Source of the DNA: Parerythrobacter lutipelagi
GTDB lineage: Bacteria > Pseudomonadota > Alphaproteobacteria > Sphingomonadales > Sphingomonadaceae
Length of the DNA: 64,000 bases
Reading direction: 5' to 3'
NCBI RefSeq assembly: GCF_005434975.1
Contig: NZ_SKCJ01000002.1
Location: forward strand, 744,001 to 808,000
Shown here: positions 19,420 to 28,724 of the stretch, one piece after another
How the letters are laid out: each line of letters opens with the position of its first letter
Position numbering within the stretch: the stretch's first letter is position 1
The notes under the pieces: model-generated
Databases searched by the model: none
Told to the model about the DNA's origin: nothing
What the model saw: only the letters and a program-made list of their open reading frames with translations
Translations under genes and position numbers: made by a program

Positions 19420-20601
19420 GTGACGCCCGCAGCTCGCGTCCAGTCGGCGATCGTGATCCTCGATGCCATCATCGACGCTGCGCGTTCCAATGGTGCGCCA
19501 GCGGACAGGATCATGGCGGATTGGGCCAAGGCAAACCGCTACGCCGGGTCGAAAGATCGCCGCGCGGTGCGCGAACTGGTATACGGTGCCATCCGTGATT
19601 GCGGGCCCATCCCGGCAACCGGCCGCGCAGCGATGTTGCGCCATTTTGGCGAAGATGCTGCGCTGCGGGCCTTGTTCGATGGCTCGAATTACGGGCCCGC
19701 GGCAATCGACCCGGCCGAACCGGTGGCGAAGGGCGGAGTGGCTGTCGATTGGCTGGCCAATTTGCTGGCGAAATCCGGTATCAGCCGGGAAGAGGGCGAA
19801 AGCCTGCTGGAACGCGCGCCGCTGGACATCCGCGTCAACGCTCTGAAGGCGGATCGCGGGACAGTCGAATTGCCAGAAGCAGGCGAGACGCTGGCCGCAC
19901 CGCACGCTTTGCGCTTTGCAACCGGCACGCAGGTCGAGCAATGGCCCGCCTATCGCGAAGGCCGGATCGAAGTGCAGGATCATGGCAGCCAATGGGCCTG
20001 TGCGGCGGTCAAGGCGCAGCCCGGCGAAACAATCATCGATTTGTGCGCCGGGGCAGGGGGCAAAACGTTATCGCTGGCGGCAGCGATGGACAATCGCGGC
20101 ACCCTGATTGCGAGCGACACCGACAAGCGCCGGATGGGCAATCTCCCGCCGCGTGCAGAGCGGGCCGGTGCAGGCATAATCGAAACCGTGCTGCTCGACC
20201 CGGGCAAGGAAATCGAGACCTTGGCTGACTACCGCGCCAAGGCAGACGCAGTCCTCGTCGACGCGCCGTGTTCAGGCACCGGAACATGGCGCCGCAATCC
20301 CGAGGCGCGCTGGCGGATCGATCGCAAACAGATCGAGAATTATGCCGAGGCGCAGGCGCGGTTGCTCGATATCGGATCGCAACTGGTCAAGCCCGGCGGC
20401 AGACTGGTATACGTGACTTGCTCGCTGCTCGATGCGGAAGGGATGGACGGCATCGCCGCTTTCCTGACCAGCCATCCGGCATGGACTGCACAGCCGCTCG
20501 ACCTGCCGGTCGGCCGCCAGCACGGCGCAGGAACGCGGCTCACTCCGTACCATGACGGCACGGACGGATTTTTCATCGCGAGTCTATCTTTGGCATGTTA
20601 A
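19420..20601 (+). CDS. RsmB/NOP-family RNA 5-methylcytosine methyltransferase
   Basis: This 393-residue protein has an N-terminal NusB-like helical domain (about residues 1-130) and a Rossmann methyltransferase domain. The SAM motif DLCAGAGGKTLSLA is near residue 208. The two catalytic cysteines of the family lie in VDAPCSGTGTWRRNP and YVTCSLL. It should methylate cytosine in RNA, most likely 16S rRNA, but the exact target cannot be read from sequence. The start is GTG 19420, shortly after guaB. Confidence 0.9.
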   Translation: MTPAARVQSAIVILDAIIDAARSNGAPADRIMADWAKANRYAGSKDRRAVRELVYGAIRDCGPIPATGRAAMLRHFGEDAALRALFDGSNYGPAAIDPAEPVAKGGVAVDWLANLLAKSGISREEGESLLERAPLDIRVNALKADRGTVELPEAGETLAAPHALRFATGTQVEQWPAYREGRIEVQDHGSQWACAAVKAQPGETIIDLCAGAGGKTLSLAAAMDNRGTLIASDTDKRRMGNLPPRAERAGAGIIETVLLDPGKEIETLADYRAKADAVLVDAPCSGTGTWRRNPEARWRIDRKQIENYAEAQARLLDIGSQLVKPGGRLVYVTCSLLDAEGMDGIAAFLTSHPAWTAQPLDLPVGRQHGAGTRLTPYHDGTDGFFIASLSLAC

Positions 20602-20660
20602 CGATGAAGTCTATGGCAGATTCCGCCACCTCACGACCGACTGCCGTCAAGGAGTTCATC

Positions 20661-21164
20661 ATGCGTTACGCCCCGCTTGCCGCCGCTCTGTCACTCGCGC
20701 TGGCTGTGACTTCGAGCATGGGCGCAGCGGGCGAACGCGAAGCTTCACCGCGCGCGGCGATGCTCATCGCGGAAGGCAAGGCGGCGCTGGATGCCGGGCA
20801 GCCGCAGAAGGCGATCGACGCATTCGAAGCCGCGCTGGTGGTGGATCCGGCCTATACCGGCACCTATCTGCACCTCGCCGAGGCCGCGCGCCGCGACGGG
20901 ATGCAAGGCAAGGCTATCGCCTATTACCGTGAAGTGCTGACCCGCGATCCGGACAATTTCGCTGCGATTTCGGGCGAAGGCGAAGCTCTGGTGGAGAAAG
21001 GCGCGCTGGAGAAGGCGAAGACCAATCTTGCCAAGCTTGAATCCGAATGCGGTTCGGGTTGCGCAGAGACTCAGGAACTTGCCACCGCCATCGCCCGCGG
21101 CCCGCAGCCGCGCGTGCTGGCAGCGGAAAATGTTCTGCCCGATACGCAGGTGACGCAGAACTGA
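20661..21164 (+). CDS. Secreted tetratricopeptide-repeat protein
   Basis: This 167-residue protein has a signal peptide (MRYAPLAAALSLALAVTSSM) and about three TPR units (for example AAMLIAEGKAALDAGQPQKA and AIAYYREVLTRDPDNFAAI). Such proteins act as periplasmic binding scaffolds; the partner is unknown. Two cysteines lie in SECGSGCAE. AAGGAG sits seven bases before the ATG at 20661, which settles the start over longer open-frame alternatives. It converges with rppH across a four-base gap. Confidence 0.85.
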   Translation: MRYAPLAAALSLALAVTSSMGAAGEREASPRAAMLIAEGKAALDAGQPQKAIDAFEAALVVDPAYTGTYLHLAEAARRDGMQGKAIAYYREVLTRDPDNFAAISGEGEALVEKGALEKAKTNLAKLESECGSGCAETQELATAIARGPQPRVLAAENVLPDTQVTQN

Positions 21165-21168
21165 TCAC

Positions 21169-21642
21169 TCAGATCAGCTCGCGGAATTCCCTGACCACCG
21201 CGCGGTAGACATCGCGTTTGAAGGATACGATGAGGCCCGGCAGATCTTCCGGGTCAACCCATTTCCATTCGCAGAATTCCGGCGGGTCATGCGCGTTGAT
21301 GTCGATATCCGCATCTTCGCCTTTGAAGCGCGCGAGGAACCAATGCTGTTCCTGACCGCGGTATTTGCCGCCCCATAGCTTGCCGTGCAGCTCTTCCGGC
21401 AGATCATAGCGCACCGGATGCGGCATTGCGGCGATGATATCGACCAGATCGGCGGTTACGCCGGTTTCCTCAGCCAGTTCGCGCAATGCAGCGGCCTGGA
21501 TTTCTTCACCCGGATCGATTCCGCCCTGCGGCATTTGCCATGCACCGATGTCCTTCGAATCGATGCGCTGAGCGGCGAAGACCCGGCCCTGGCGATTGGC
21601 CAGCATCACCCCGGCACAGGGGCGGTAATTGCGTTCCGACAT
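21169..21642 (-). CDS. rppH: RNA pyrophosphohydrolase (Nudix)
   Basis: This 157-residue protein removes pyrophosphate from 5' triphosphate RNA ends and so starts RNase E-type decay. It has the RppH pattern [21 protein letters not shown], the [11 protein letters not shown] segment, and the Nudix box with [12 protein letters not shown]. The C-terminal [13 protein letters not shown] stretch is also typical. It may be cotranscribed with the esterase gene, which ends upstream on the same strand 11 bases away. Confidence 0.94.
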   Translation of the reverse strand: MSERNYRPCAGVMLANRQGRVFAAQRIDSKDIGAWQMPQGGIDPGEEIQAAALRELAEETGVTADLVDIIAAMPHPVRYDLPEELHGKLWGGKYRGQEQHWFLARFKGEDADIDINAHDPPEFCEWKWVDPEDLPGLIVSFKRDVYRAVVREFRELI

Positions 21643-21653
21643 GCGTAGTGAAC

Positions 21654-22604
21654 CTATCCGTAGCGTCCGAGCTTGACCTTGATCGCTCCGAGGAACGCTT
21701 CGAGGTCTGACTGCCCGCTCGGTATAGCCTTACGCAAAGTTGTAAACCCGTGAATGATACCGGGAAATTCGAAGTAACTGACTTCGGTGCCCTGCTGGAT
21801 CAGATGCGCTGCGTATTCGCGGCCCGAATCGCGCAAAGGGTCGAGCCCTGCGGTGCAGATCACGGTCGGCGGGGTGTTGTCGCACGGCCCGACCATCGGC
21901 GTGTGGCGCGGATCGCTGGCATCGCCGCCATACTGCTCGGTAAACCAGGCCATCGCCGCGCCGGTCAGAAGAAAACCCTCGGCAAAGGATGCTAGGCTGG
22001 AATGCTGGCTGACATCGCTGGCGACCGGATAGATCGGGGCCTGGACAACCACCGGCACATCGGCCGGGTCGGCCATCAGCTGGTTGGTGGTGACAATGGT
22101 CAGGTTCCCGCCTGCGCTATCCCCGGTGATGACCAGTCCGGTAATGTCCCGCCCCAGCGCTTCGGGTGATGAGGCAATCCAGCGCGCGGCAGCTTCGCAA
22201 TCGTCGGGCGCGGCGGGGAAGGGGTGTTCTGGCGCGAGGCGATAGTCGACCGACACCACGGGCAGGTCGAGATGGTGCGAGATCTCCGTACACAGATTGT
22301 GATAAACCTCGAGATCGCCGATCACGAAACCGCCGCCGTGGATGAATATGACGCAGGGGCCGGGATCGCGGTTTTGTTGCGTATCGTATAGCCGCAGCGG
22401 GATCTCGCCCGCAGGGCCGGGACAGGCCAGGTCCCTGACCACTGCCAGCGGCCGCGCTTCGGCTTCCGCGACCGAGCCAAGGACGCGCATCTGTTCGCGG
22501 CCCTCCACAGCGCCGACTTCCTCCACGCCCTGGCTGCCCATCTGCTCCAGCATGGCCAGAAAGGCCTTCACATCGTCGCGCACAAAATGCTCGGTATCGG
22601 CCAT
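21654..22604 (-). CDS. Alpha/beta hydrolase of the HSL (family IV) esterase type
   Basis: This 316-residue protein shows the hormone-sensitive-lipase group motifs: HGGGFVIGD for the oxyanion hole, [15 protein letters not shown], and the nucleophile elbow GDSAGG. The acid and histidine are in DPLRDSG and IIHGF. It should hydrolyse short-chain carboxylic esters in the cytoplasm. Its start at 22604 is 172 bases from divergent korA. The natural substrate is unknown. Confidence 0.9.
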   Translation of the reverse strand: MADTEHFVRDDVKAFLAMLEQMGSQGVEEVGAVEGREQMRVLGSVAEAEARPLAVVRDLACPGPAGEIPLRLYDTQQNRDPGPCVIFIHGGGFVIGDLEVYHNLCTEISHHLDLPVVSVDYRLAPEHPFPAAPDDCEAAARWIASSPEALGRDITGLVITGDSAGGNLTIVTTNQLMADPADVPVVVQAPIYPVASDVSQHSSLASFAEGFLLTGAAMAWFTEQYGGDASDPRHTPMVGPCDNTPPTVICTAGLDPLRDSGREYAAHLIQQGTEVSYFEFPGIIHGFTTLRKAIPSGQSDLEAFLGAIKVKLGRYG

Positions 22605-22776
22605 GGTATTTCTCTCCCTGATCGCTTTGCCGACAGCTTAGCGGCCCGCTGCCCCTTTTCCACTCGACATTTTGCCAGTAGCAGAGAAAAACTTGATTGC
22701 GGGAGCAGGACCGGGTGCATAGGTGCCCGGCTCGACCACAAGGCGCGGCGGGCAGTCGCGCACGAAAAGGAATTTT

Positions 22777-24717
22777 ATGGCTACGCAGGCCAAGGCGCCT
22801 CTCACCGAAAATCCCGAAGCCGTTGTTGTCCGTTTTGCCGGGGATTCCGGCGACGGTATGCAGCTGACCGGCGGGCAGTTCACCCTCTCGACCGCATTGG
22901 CGGGCAACGATCTGGCGACCTTCCCCGATTTCCCGGCGGAAATTCGCGCCCCGCAAGGCACGCTGTTCGGCGTTTCCGCGTTCCAGATCAATTTCGGCAG
23001 CCGCGAGATCAACACCGCAGGTGACGCGCCCGATGTGCTGGTCGCGATGAACCCGGCCGCGCTCAAGACAAATATAGCCGCGCTCAAACCGGGCGGGCTG
23101 GTGATCGCCGACACGGGCGCCTTCACCAAGCGCAACCTCGACAAGGCGCATTACAGTGCCAACCCGCTGGAAGATGACAGCCTCGCGAAATACGATGTGC
23201 TGGCGTTCGACATCAGCGAAAAGACGATCGAAGCGGTCAAGCCGTTCGGCCTAGGCAACAAGGACGCGCTACGCTCCAAGAACATGTGGACCCTCGGCCT
23301 CGCGCTGTGGATGTTCGACCGCCCGCGAGAGCCGATCCACGACTGGCTGAAGGCCAAGTTCAAGTCCAAGCCTGATATTGCCGATGCCAATATTGCTGCA
23401 CTCGATGCGGGTCATGCTTACGGCGAAACGGCCGAACTGGCCGGTCCGATGAAGCAATACACGATCGAGCCGGTCGAAAGCGATCCGGGGCTCTATCGCA
23501 CGATCACGGGCGCGGAAGCGGTGTCGCTCGGCCTTGTGGCTGGCGCGCAGCTGGCTGAATTGCCGATGTTCTTCGGCGGCTATCCGATTACGCCGGCCTC
23601 CGCGATCCTGCATCATCTGGCGCGGCTGAAGGAGTTTGGTGTCACCACCTTCCAGGCGGAAGACGAGATTGCCGCGATCTGCGCCGCCATCGGCGCGAGC
23701 TATGCGGGCAGCCTTGGCGTTACCTCGTCATCCGGCCCCGGCATTGCGCTCAAGGGCGAGGCGATGGGCCTTGCCATCATGACCGAGCTGCCGCTGGTCA
23801 TCGTCAACAGCCAGCGCGGCGGCCCGTCGACCGGCCTGCCGACCAAGACCGAGCAGAGCGACCTCTATCAGGCGGTCTATGGCCGCAATGGCGATGCGCC
23901 GATGCCGGTGGTGTCATGCTCCAGCCCGGGCGATGCGTTCGAAGCAGCGATCGAGGCCTGCCGGATTGCGGTGGAATACATGACCCCCGTCATGCTGCTG
24001 ACCGACGGCTATATCGCCAACGCAGCCGAGCCGTGGAAGGTGCCCGATCCGGCCAATTATACCCCGTTCCCCGCGAAATTCCTCGAGCAGAAGAACGGCA
24101 CCGATAGCGCGGGCGGCGAGACATTGTTGCCGTACAAGCGCGATGAAAAGGGTGCGCGTCCGTGGATCAAGCCGGGCACGCCCGATCTGATGCACCGCAT
24201 CGGCGGGATCGAGAAAGCGGTCGATACCGGCCACATCGACTATGCGCCCGACAACCATCAGGCGATGACCGACGCACGACGTGACAAGGTGCTGGGCGTG
24301 GCCGTGCCCGATCAGGAAGTTTGCCTGGGTGACACCTCGGGCAAGCTGGCGGTGGTCGGTTGGGGATCAACCTTCGGCCCGATCCATCAGGCGGTGCGCC
24401 GAGCGCGGGCCAAGGGCGTCGACGTCAGCCATATCCATGTCCGCTACATCTGGCCGCTGCCGGGCAACCTCGGGGATTTGCTCAAGTCCTTCGACCATGT
24501 GCTGGTGCCGGAAATGAACACCGGCCAGTTCAAGACTGTGCTGCGTGACCAGTTCCTCGTCGATGCGCAGCCGCTCACCAAGACCAGCGGCCAGCCATTC
24601 CAGATCGCAGAGTTGGAAGAGGCCATCGGCAAATTTTTCGATGGGATCGAAGGCAACGAGGGCGGCGAGGTGCCGGTTAATGACCAGCAGTTGCCGAGCC
24701 CGGAGGCGGATGGATGA
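22777..24717 (+). CDS. korA: 2-oxoacid:ferredoxin oxidoreductase, fused gamma-alpha subunit
   Basis: This 646-residue protein joins an N-terminal gamma domain (RFAGDSGDGMQLTGGQF) to an alpha domain (GGYPITPASAILHHLA, then the PP-type region with TSSSGPGIALKGEAMG). With KorB it oxidatively decarboxylates 2-oxoglutarate or a similar acid to the CoA thioester with thiamine pyrophosphate and reduces ferredoxin. The substrate is inferred from the family and not proven. AAAAGG precedes the ATG at 22777. Its stop overlaps a small membrane-protein gene (ATGA), which in turn overlaps korB. Confidence 0.9.
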   Translation: MATQAKAPLTENPEAVVVRFAGDSGDGMQLTGGQFTLSTALAGNDLATFPDFPAEIRAPQGTLFGVSAFQINFGSREINTAGDAPDVLVAMNPAALKTNIAALKPGGLVIADTGAFTKRNLDKAHYSANPLEDDSLAKYDVLAFDISEKTIEAVKPFGLGNKDALRSKNMWTLGLALWMFDRPREPIHDWLKAKFKSKPDIADANIAALDAGHAYGETAELAGPMKQYTIEPVESDPGLYRTITGAEAVSLGLVAGAQLAELPMFFGGYPITPASAILHHLARLKEFGVTTFQAEDEIAAICAAIGASYAGSLGVTSSSGPGIALKGEAMGLAIMTELPLVIVNSQRGGPSTGLPTKTEQSDLYQAVYGRNGDAPMPVVSCSSPGDAFEAAIEACRIAVEYMTPVMLLTDGYIANAAEPWKVPDPANYTPFPAKFLEQKNGTDSAGGETLLPYKRDEKGARPWIKPGTPDLMHRIGGIEKAVDTGHIDYAPDNHQAMTDARRDKVLGVAVPDQEVCLGDTSGKLAVVGWGSTFGPIHQAVRRARAKGVDVSHIHVRYIWPLPGNLGDLLKSFDHVLVPEMNTGQFKTVLRDQFLVDAQPLTKTSGQPFQIAELEEAIGKFFDGIEGNEGGEVPVNDQQLPSPEADG

Positions 24718-25064
24718 GGTTTGGTTCGTTCGCAATCGTGGTTGGAGCAACGGTCATATCCCTGTTCCCAGTGGTGTGGATAGCCGATCTTCAGTCGAAG
24801 TACTGGATCGCAGGGTGTTGGGGATTGCTGGTCGGCGGGGGCTTGGCCTACTTTATCGACAAACGATTGGAAGTCCCTTCTGGCCATAATAACCGGGTGC
24901 AAGCACTAGTCTACGCAATGGTTTTACCGGTTGTGCTAATCGGACAACATTTAATCGAGACGAACGCTCCGGCCGAATTGCTGAGCCTGCTTTGCATTGT
25001 ATTCTCGTTTGGTATGTCACTCGACATGATCGCCTCGCCAGCTCTTGAAAGTGAAATTCAATGA
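24714..25064 (+). CDS. Small membrane protein inserted between korA and korB
   Basis: I do not recognise this 116-residue protein. It has about four membrane helices: residues 4-23, 30-48, 63-80 and 88-105. Its ATG overlaps the korA stop by 4 bases and its stop overlaps the korB ATG by 4 bases, so all three should be translated in sequence. Hand count of bases 24901-25020 gives 56 of 120 G+C (47%), against 82 of 120 (68%) for 25501-25620 in korB. The odd composition suggests recent origin or acquisition, yet the tight overlaps argue that it is expressed. Confidence 0.75.
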   Translation: MRFGSFAIVVGATVISLFPVVWIADLQSKYWIAGCWGLLVGGGLAYFIDKRLEVPSGHNNRVQALVYAMVLPVVLIGQHLIETNAPAELLSLLCIVFSFGMSLDMIASPALESEIQ

Positions 25065-26110
25065 ACGCACCCGTTAAGATCGAAACCACGCTCAAGGACT
25101 GGGAAACCGACCAGGAAGTTCGCTGGTGCCCGGGTTGCGGGGACTACGCGATCCTGAAGGCCGTGCAGCGCACGCTGCCGCAGCTGGGGGCGGACCCGTC
25201 GAACACCTGCTTCATCAGCGGGATCGGCTGTTCGAGCCGCTTCCCCTATTACATGGAGACATACGGTTTCCACACGATCCACGGCCGCGCGCCGGCGGTG
25301 GCGACCGGTGTGAAACTGGCCAATCCAGATCTCGATATCTGGCTGGTGACCGGCGACGGTGACGGATTATCCATTGGCGGCAATCACTTGATGCATGTTC
25401 TTCGCAGGAATGTGAACATGCAGATCATGCTGTTCAACAACGAGATTTACGGCCTGACCAAGGGGCAGGCTTCACCCACCAGCCGCGAAGGGACCAAATC
25501 GCCTTCGACCCCGCTGGGGAGCTATGACCATCCCGCGCGACCTGCCGCCTTTGCGCTGGGCTCGGGTGCCCGCTTCGTCGGTCGCGGGTTCGACGTGTCG
25601 AAGAATCTGCCCGATGTGCTCAAGGCGGCACACGCCCATCAGGGCGCGGCCTTCATCGAGATTTTCCAGAACTGCATCGTCTACAACAAGGACGTGTTCG
25701 ACGATTTCGCGGCGCCCAAAGGGGCGGAAGATCGCCAGCTGTGGCTGGAGAATGGCAAGCCGATGCTGTTCGCTAAAGACACCAAGGGGCTGACGCTCAA
25801 CCGCGAGAAGCTTTGTCTCGAAGTGGTCGATGTCGCCGCCGGTGAAGACGGCTCACCCGATTGGGAAGCGGCTGACGTGATTGTCCATGATGTCACCAAT
25901 CGCACCGTGGCGCATATGTTGGTCGAAATGCCGTTCGGGCCATTCCCGATGGCGCTGGGCGTGCTGTATGACGATCCGCGCCCGACTTTCGAAAGCGCGG
26001 TCGTCGAAGAGCGCGCACGGGCGAGTGCAGGCAAGGACGCAAACCTCGCCAAGCTGCTTGGCAAGGGGCAGACTTGGACGGTCAGCGGTACGGCGCAGGA
26101 TCCTGTCTGA
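25061..26110 (+). CDS. korB: 2-oxoacid:ferredoxin oxidoreductase beta subunit
   Basis: This 349-residue protein binds thiamine pyrophosphate and the iron-sulfur cluster of the complex. It has WCPGCGDYAILKA, GIGCSSRFPYYM, the TPP site GDGDGLSIGGNH and the LFNNEIYGLTKGQ stretch. Length fits the two-subunit KorAB type. Together with KorA it offers a ferredoxin-linked route beside the usual 2-oxoglutarate dehydrogenase. The start is the ATG inside the stop overlap with the preceding small gene. Confidence 0.93.
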   Translation: MNAPVKIETTLKDWETDQEVRWCPGCGDYAILKAVQRTLPQLGADPSNTCFISGIGCSSRFPYYMETYGFHTIHGRAPAVATGVKLANPDLDIWLVTGDGDGLSIGGNHLMHVLRRNVNMQIMLFNNEIYGLTKGQASPTSREGTKSPSTPLGSYDHPARPAAFALGSGARFVGRGFDVSKNLPDVLKAAHAHQGAAFIEIFQNCIVYNKDVFDDFAAPKGAEDRQLWLENGKPMLFAKDTKGLTLNREKLCLEVVDVAAGEDGSPDWEAADVIVHDVTNRTVAHMLVEMPFGPFPMALGVLYDDPRPTFESAVVEERARASAGKDANLAKLLGKGQTWTVSGTAQDPV

Positions 26111-26263
26111 CACGCAGCTTTCCTACTCGCACACAGCTGGGCTAAGGTGCTGAAATGGCCATAGTCCCCACTCTGTTCACTGCTGTTTCAGGCCAGCATA
26201 CACGGGGCGAAAAACCTTGCTTTGAACAGTGTTCCACATGTTCCACTTGGGTCCGCGCCGCGC

Positions 26264-27178
26264 ATGGATAATCTGACTCACTCCCTCGTTGGCGCATTGC
26301 TCGGACAGGCGGGGCTGAAAAAGAAGACGGGCCTTGCGATGCCCGCGCTGATCATCGGGGCGAACCTGCCCGATGTCGACGCGGCGTGCCTTTTCTGGCT
26401 CGAAGGGGTCGAGCATCTCGGCTTCCGGCGCGGGATTACGCATGGGCCGCCCGCGCTGGTGCTGCTCCCGCTGATACTCGCGGGGCTGTTGTGGGGCTTC
26501 GACCGCTGGCAAACGAAACGCGGCAAGCGACCGGAAGGGCGGCTGCCGATCAGTTTCAAATGGCTCTTCCTGCTGAGCTTTATCGGCTGCCTGACCCACC
26601 CTGCGCTCGACTGGCTCAACGTCTACGGCATCCGCTTGCTTGAGCCGTTTTCGAGCCAGTGGTTCTATGGCGATACGCTGTTCATCATTGATGTGTGGCT
26701 TTGGGCGCTGATGGGCTTTGCCACATGGTTCTCGCTGCGCCGGGAGAAGCGGGGCGGGGAGTGGATGCGGCCTGCAAGGATCGCGATTGCCGTGGCGCTG
26801 GCGTATATCGGGCTGAATTGGATCAACACACAACTCGTGATTTTGCACGCCCCATCCTTTGATGACCCTATTATGAGCCCCGTGCCAATCAAGTTTTGGG
26901 AGCGCGAAATCATAGCTGATAACGGAGACGGTACTTACCTGATCGATTATGAAGAGGTCGGCGATGCGATGCTTTTGCAGCAATGCGATCTGGATTCGGC
27001 ACGAGCGGAAAACTCAGAAGTCGAAGCCTTCCTTTTCTGGTCCCGTGCGCCCTTTGCAGAGTTTGCGCCCGATGGCTCCGTCCTCCTCCGAGATGCGCGC
27101 TTCTACGATCCGCGTGCGCGTGACCGTTTTTCTGTCGCGCTGCCCGATGTGAAGTGTGAGGAACTTCCTGACCCTTGA
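26264..27178 (+). CDS. YdjM/DUF457-type membrane-bound metal-dependent hydrolase
   Basis: This 304-residue protein starts MDNLTHSLVGALLGQAG. It has the conserved HS, NLPDVDA, ITHGP and CLTHPALDW motifs of the YdjM/DUF457 family, with about four to five membrane helices in the first 210 residues and a soluble C-terminal domain. Metal-dependent hydrolase activity is inferred from the conserved His and Asp pattern. The ATG at 26264 is used; a TTG 14 codons upstream is less likely. Confidence 0.82.
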   Translation: MDNLTHSLVGALLGQAGLKKKTGLAMPALIIGANLPDVDAACLFWLEGVEHLGFRRGITHGPPALVLLPLILAGLLWGFDRWQTKRGKRPEGRLPISFKWLFLLSFIGCLTHPALDWLNVYGIRLLEPFSSQWFYGDTLFIIDVWLWALMGFATWFSLRREKRGGEWMRPARIAIAVALAYIGLNWINTQLVILHAPSFDDPIMSPVPIKFWEREIIADNGDGTYLIDYEEVGDAMLLQQCDLDSARAENSEVEAFLFWSRAPFAEFAPDGSVLLRDARFYDPRARDRFSVALPDVKCEELPDP

Positions 27179-27180
27179 AC

Positions 27181-27266
27181 CGTCATTTCGAGCGTAGCGA
27201 AGCAATCCAGAGCCGAGTGCGATACGCCCTGGATTGCGGCGGCGACTGTGTCGCCTCGCAATGACG
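27181..27266. repeat. Dispersed palindromic intergenic repeat
   Basis: CGTCATTTCGAG (27181-27192) faces CTCGCAATGACG (27255-27266), and GCAATCCAG (27202-27210) faces CTGGATTGC (27229-27237). The whole element folds as a long imperfect hairpin. It resembles the CGTCATTGCGAG-type repeat spread between genes in many alphaproteobacterial genomes. No second copy was noticed in this window. Confidence 0.7.
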
Positions 27267-27294
27267 GATGAGGGGCAATCGTGACAGGGAACCA

Positions 27295-28683
27295 ATGACC
27301 AAACCACAAATCGTATGGCTAAGGCGCGACCTGCGCATGGCGGACAATCCGGCGCTGTACCACGCGGCGCAGGCCGGGCCTGTGGTCGCAGTCTATGTTC
27401 TGGATGACGAAAGCCCCAAGCATCACAGCCTGGGCGGGGCGTCGCGCTGGTGGCTGCACCATTCTCTCGAGAGTTTGTCGAAAAGCCTTGGCGCGCGCAA
27501 CGCGAGGCTGGTGCTGCGGCGCGGCGATGCGATGGAAGAATTGATGGCGGTCGCGCACTCGGTCGGCGCGCAAACCATCCACGCCAACCGCCACTACGAG
27601 CCGTGGTGGCGCAAGCTGCAGGGCGAGCTTGCAGCAGAAATCGATCTGCAGCTTTACGACGGCAACTACCTCTTCCCGCCCGGCGCAATCACGACCGGTT
27701 CGGGCGATCCGTACAAGATCTACACCCCGTTCTCGAGATCCGCGCTTCAGGCAATGCCGCCGCGCGACGAACTGCCCGAGCCGGAAACGCTCTCCTCGCC
27801 CGACGAATGGCCTGCATCGGACGAACTGTCAGACTGGGGCCTGCTACCGACCAAGCCGGACTGGGCGGGCGGCTTGCGCGCTTTCTGGGAAGTCGGTGAA
27901 CGCGCCGCGCACGACCGTCTCTACTGGTGGCTGGGCGAAGTCGACAAATATGACGAGGGTCGCAATTTTCCGTCGGTCGACGAAACCAGCCGCCTGTCGC
28001 CGCATCTGCATCACGGCGAAATCTCGCCGATCCAGATCTGGCACTGCTTCAAGAACAAGCGCAGCCAGGGATGGAAGACGTTCGAGAAAGAGCTGATTTG
28101 GCGCGACTATGCGCAGAACGTAATCTGCCAGTTTCCTGACTACGCGACGACAAGCTATCGCGACGGTTGGGAAGAGATGGGTTGGCGCAACCCAAATCGC
28201 GGGCACATCATTCAGGAAGAGCTCGAGGCATGGCAGCAGGGGCGCACCGGCTATCCGATTGTCGATGCCGGAATGCGCCAGCTGTGGCAAACGGGCTGGA
28301 TGCACAACCGCGTGCGAATGATCGCGGCGAGTTTCCTCATCAAGCATTTGCTGATCGACTGGACCCATGGAGAACGGTGGTTCTGGGATACACTGGTCGA
28401 TGCTGATTACGGTTCCAACGGCACCAACTGGCAATGGGTGGCGGGCACCGGCGTGGACAGCAATATGTTCGTGCGGATCATGGCGCCGCTGAGCCAGTCG
28501 GAGAAATTCGACGCGGCAGGGTATATTCGGGAATACGTGCCTGAACTCGCCGGACTTTCGGACACGACGATCCACGACCCTGAGGAGCATGGCTGCAAGC
28601 CGGAGGATTATCCGTCCAAAATTATCGGCCACCGTGAAGCCCGGGAGCGAGCGCTGCAAACCTATCGTGAAATGAAGGGTTAG
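27295..28683 (+). CDS. phrB: Class I deoxyribodipyrimidine photolyase
   Basis: This 462-residue enzyme repairs UV-induced pyrimidine dimers using light, FAD and an antenna cofactor. It has the N-terminal WLRRDLRMADNPAL signature, the middle FAD-binding domain with WRDYAQNVI and the C-terminal DGERWFWDTLVDADYGSN-like stretch with NWQWVAGTG. The ATG at 27295 has GGGAA ahead of it. A long intergenic repeat separates it from the preceding gene. Confidence 0.94.
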   Translation: MTKPQIVWLRRDLRMADNPALYHAAQAGPVVAVYVLDDESPKHHSLGGASRWWLHHSLESLSKSLGARNARLVLRRGDAMEELMAVAHSVGAQTIHANRHYEPWWRKLQGELAAEIDLQLYDGNYLFPPGAITTGSGDPYKIYTPFSRSALQAMPPRDELPEPETLSSPDEWPASDELSDWGLLPTKPDWAGGLRAFWEVGERAAHDRLYWWLGEVDKYDEGRNFPSVDETSRLSPHLHHGEISPIQIWHCFKNKRSQGWKTFEKELIWRDYAQNVICQFPDYATTSYRDGWEEMGWRNPNRGHIIQEELEAWQQGRTGYPIVDAGMRQLWQTGWMHNRVRMIAASFLIKHLLIDWTHGERWFWDTLVDADYGSNGTNWQWVAGTGVDSNMFVRIMAPLSQSEKFDAAGYIREYVPELAGLSDTTIHDPEEHGCKPEDYPSKIIGHREARERALQTYREMKG

Positions 28684-28724
28684 CGCGCTTGCCCGCAGCG
28701 CAGGGCGGCGGCATAGATGCCTCC

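Noticed and set aside
21161-21177. Inverted repeat CTGATC-ACTCA-GATCAG between the TPR gene and rppH as terminator
   Set aside because: The stem is short and there is no T-run on either strand; it spans both stop regions and may be chance.
26224-26243. GAAC-AGT-GTTC with a second GTTC five bases on, upstream of the YdjM-like gene, as an SOS box
   Set aside because: The alphaproteobacterial LexA site is GTTC-N7-GTTC; the spacing here is five, and the gene is not a known SOS member. Chance is likely.
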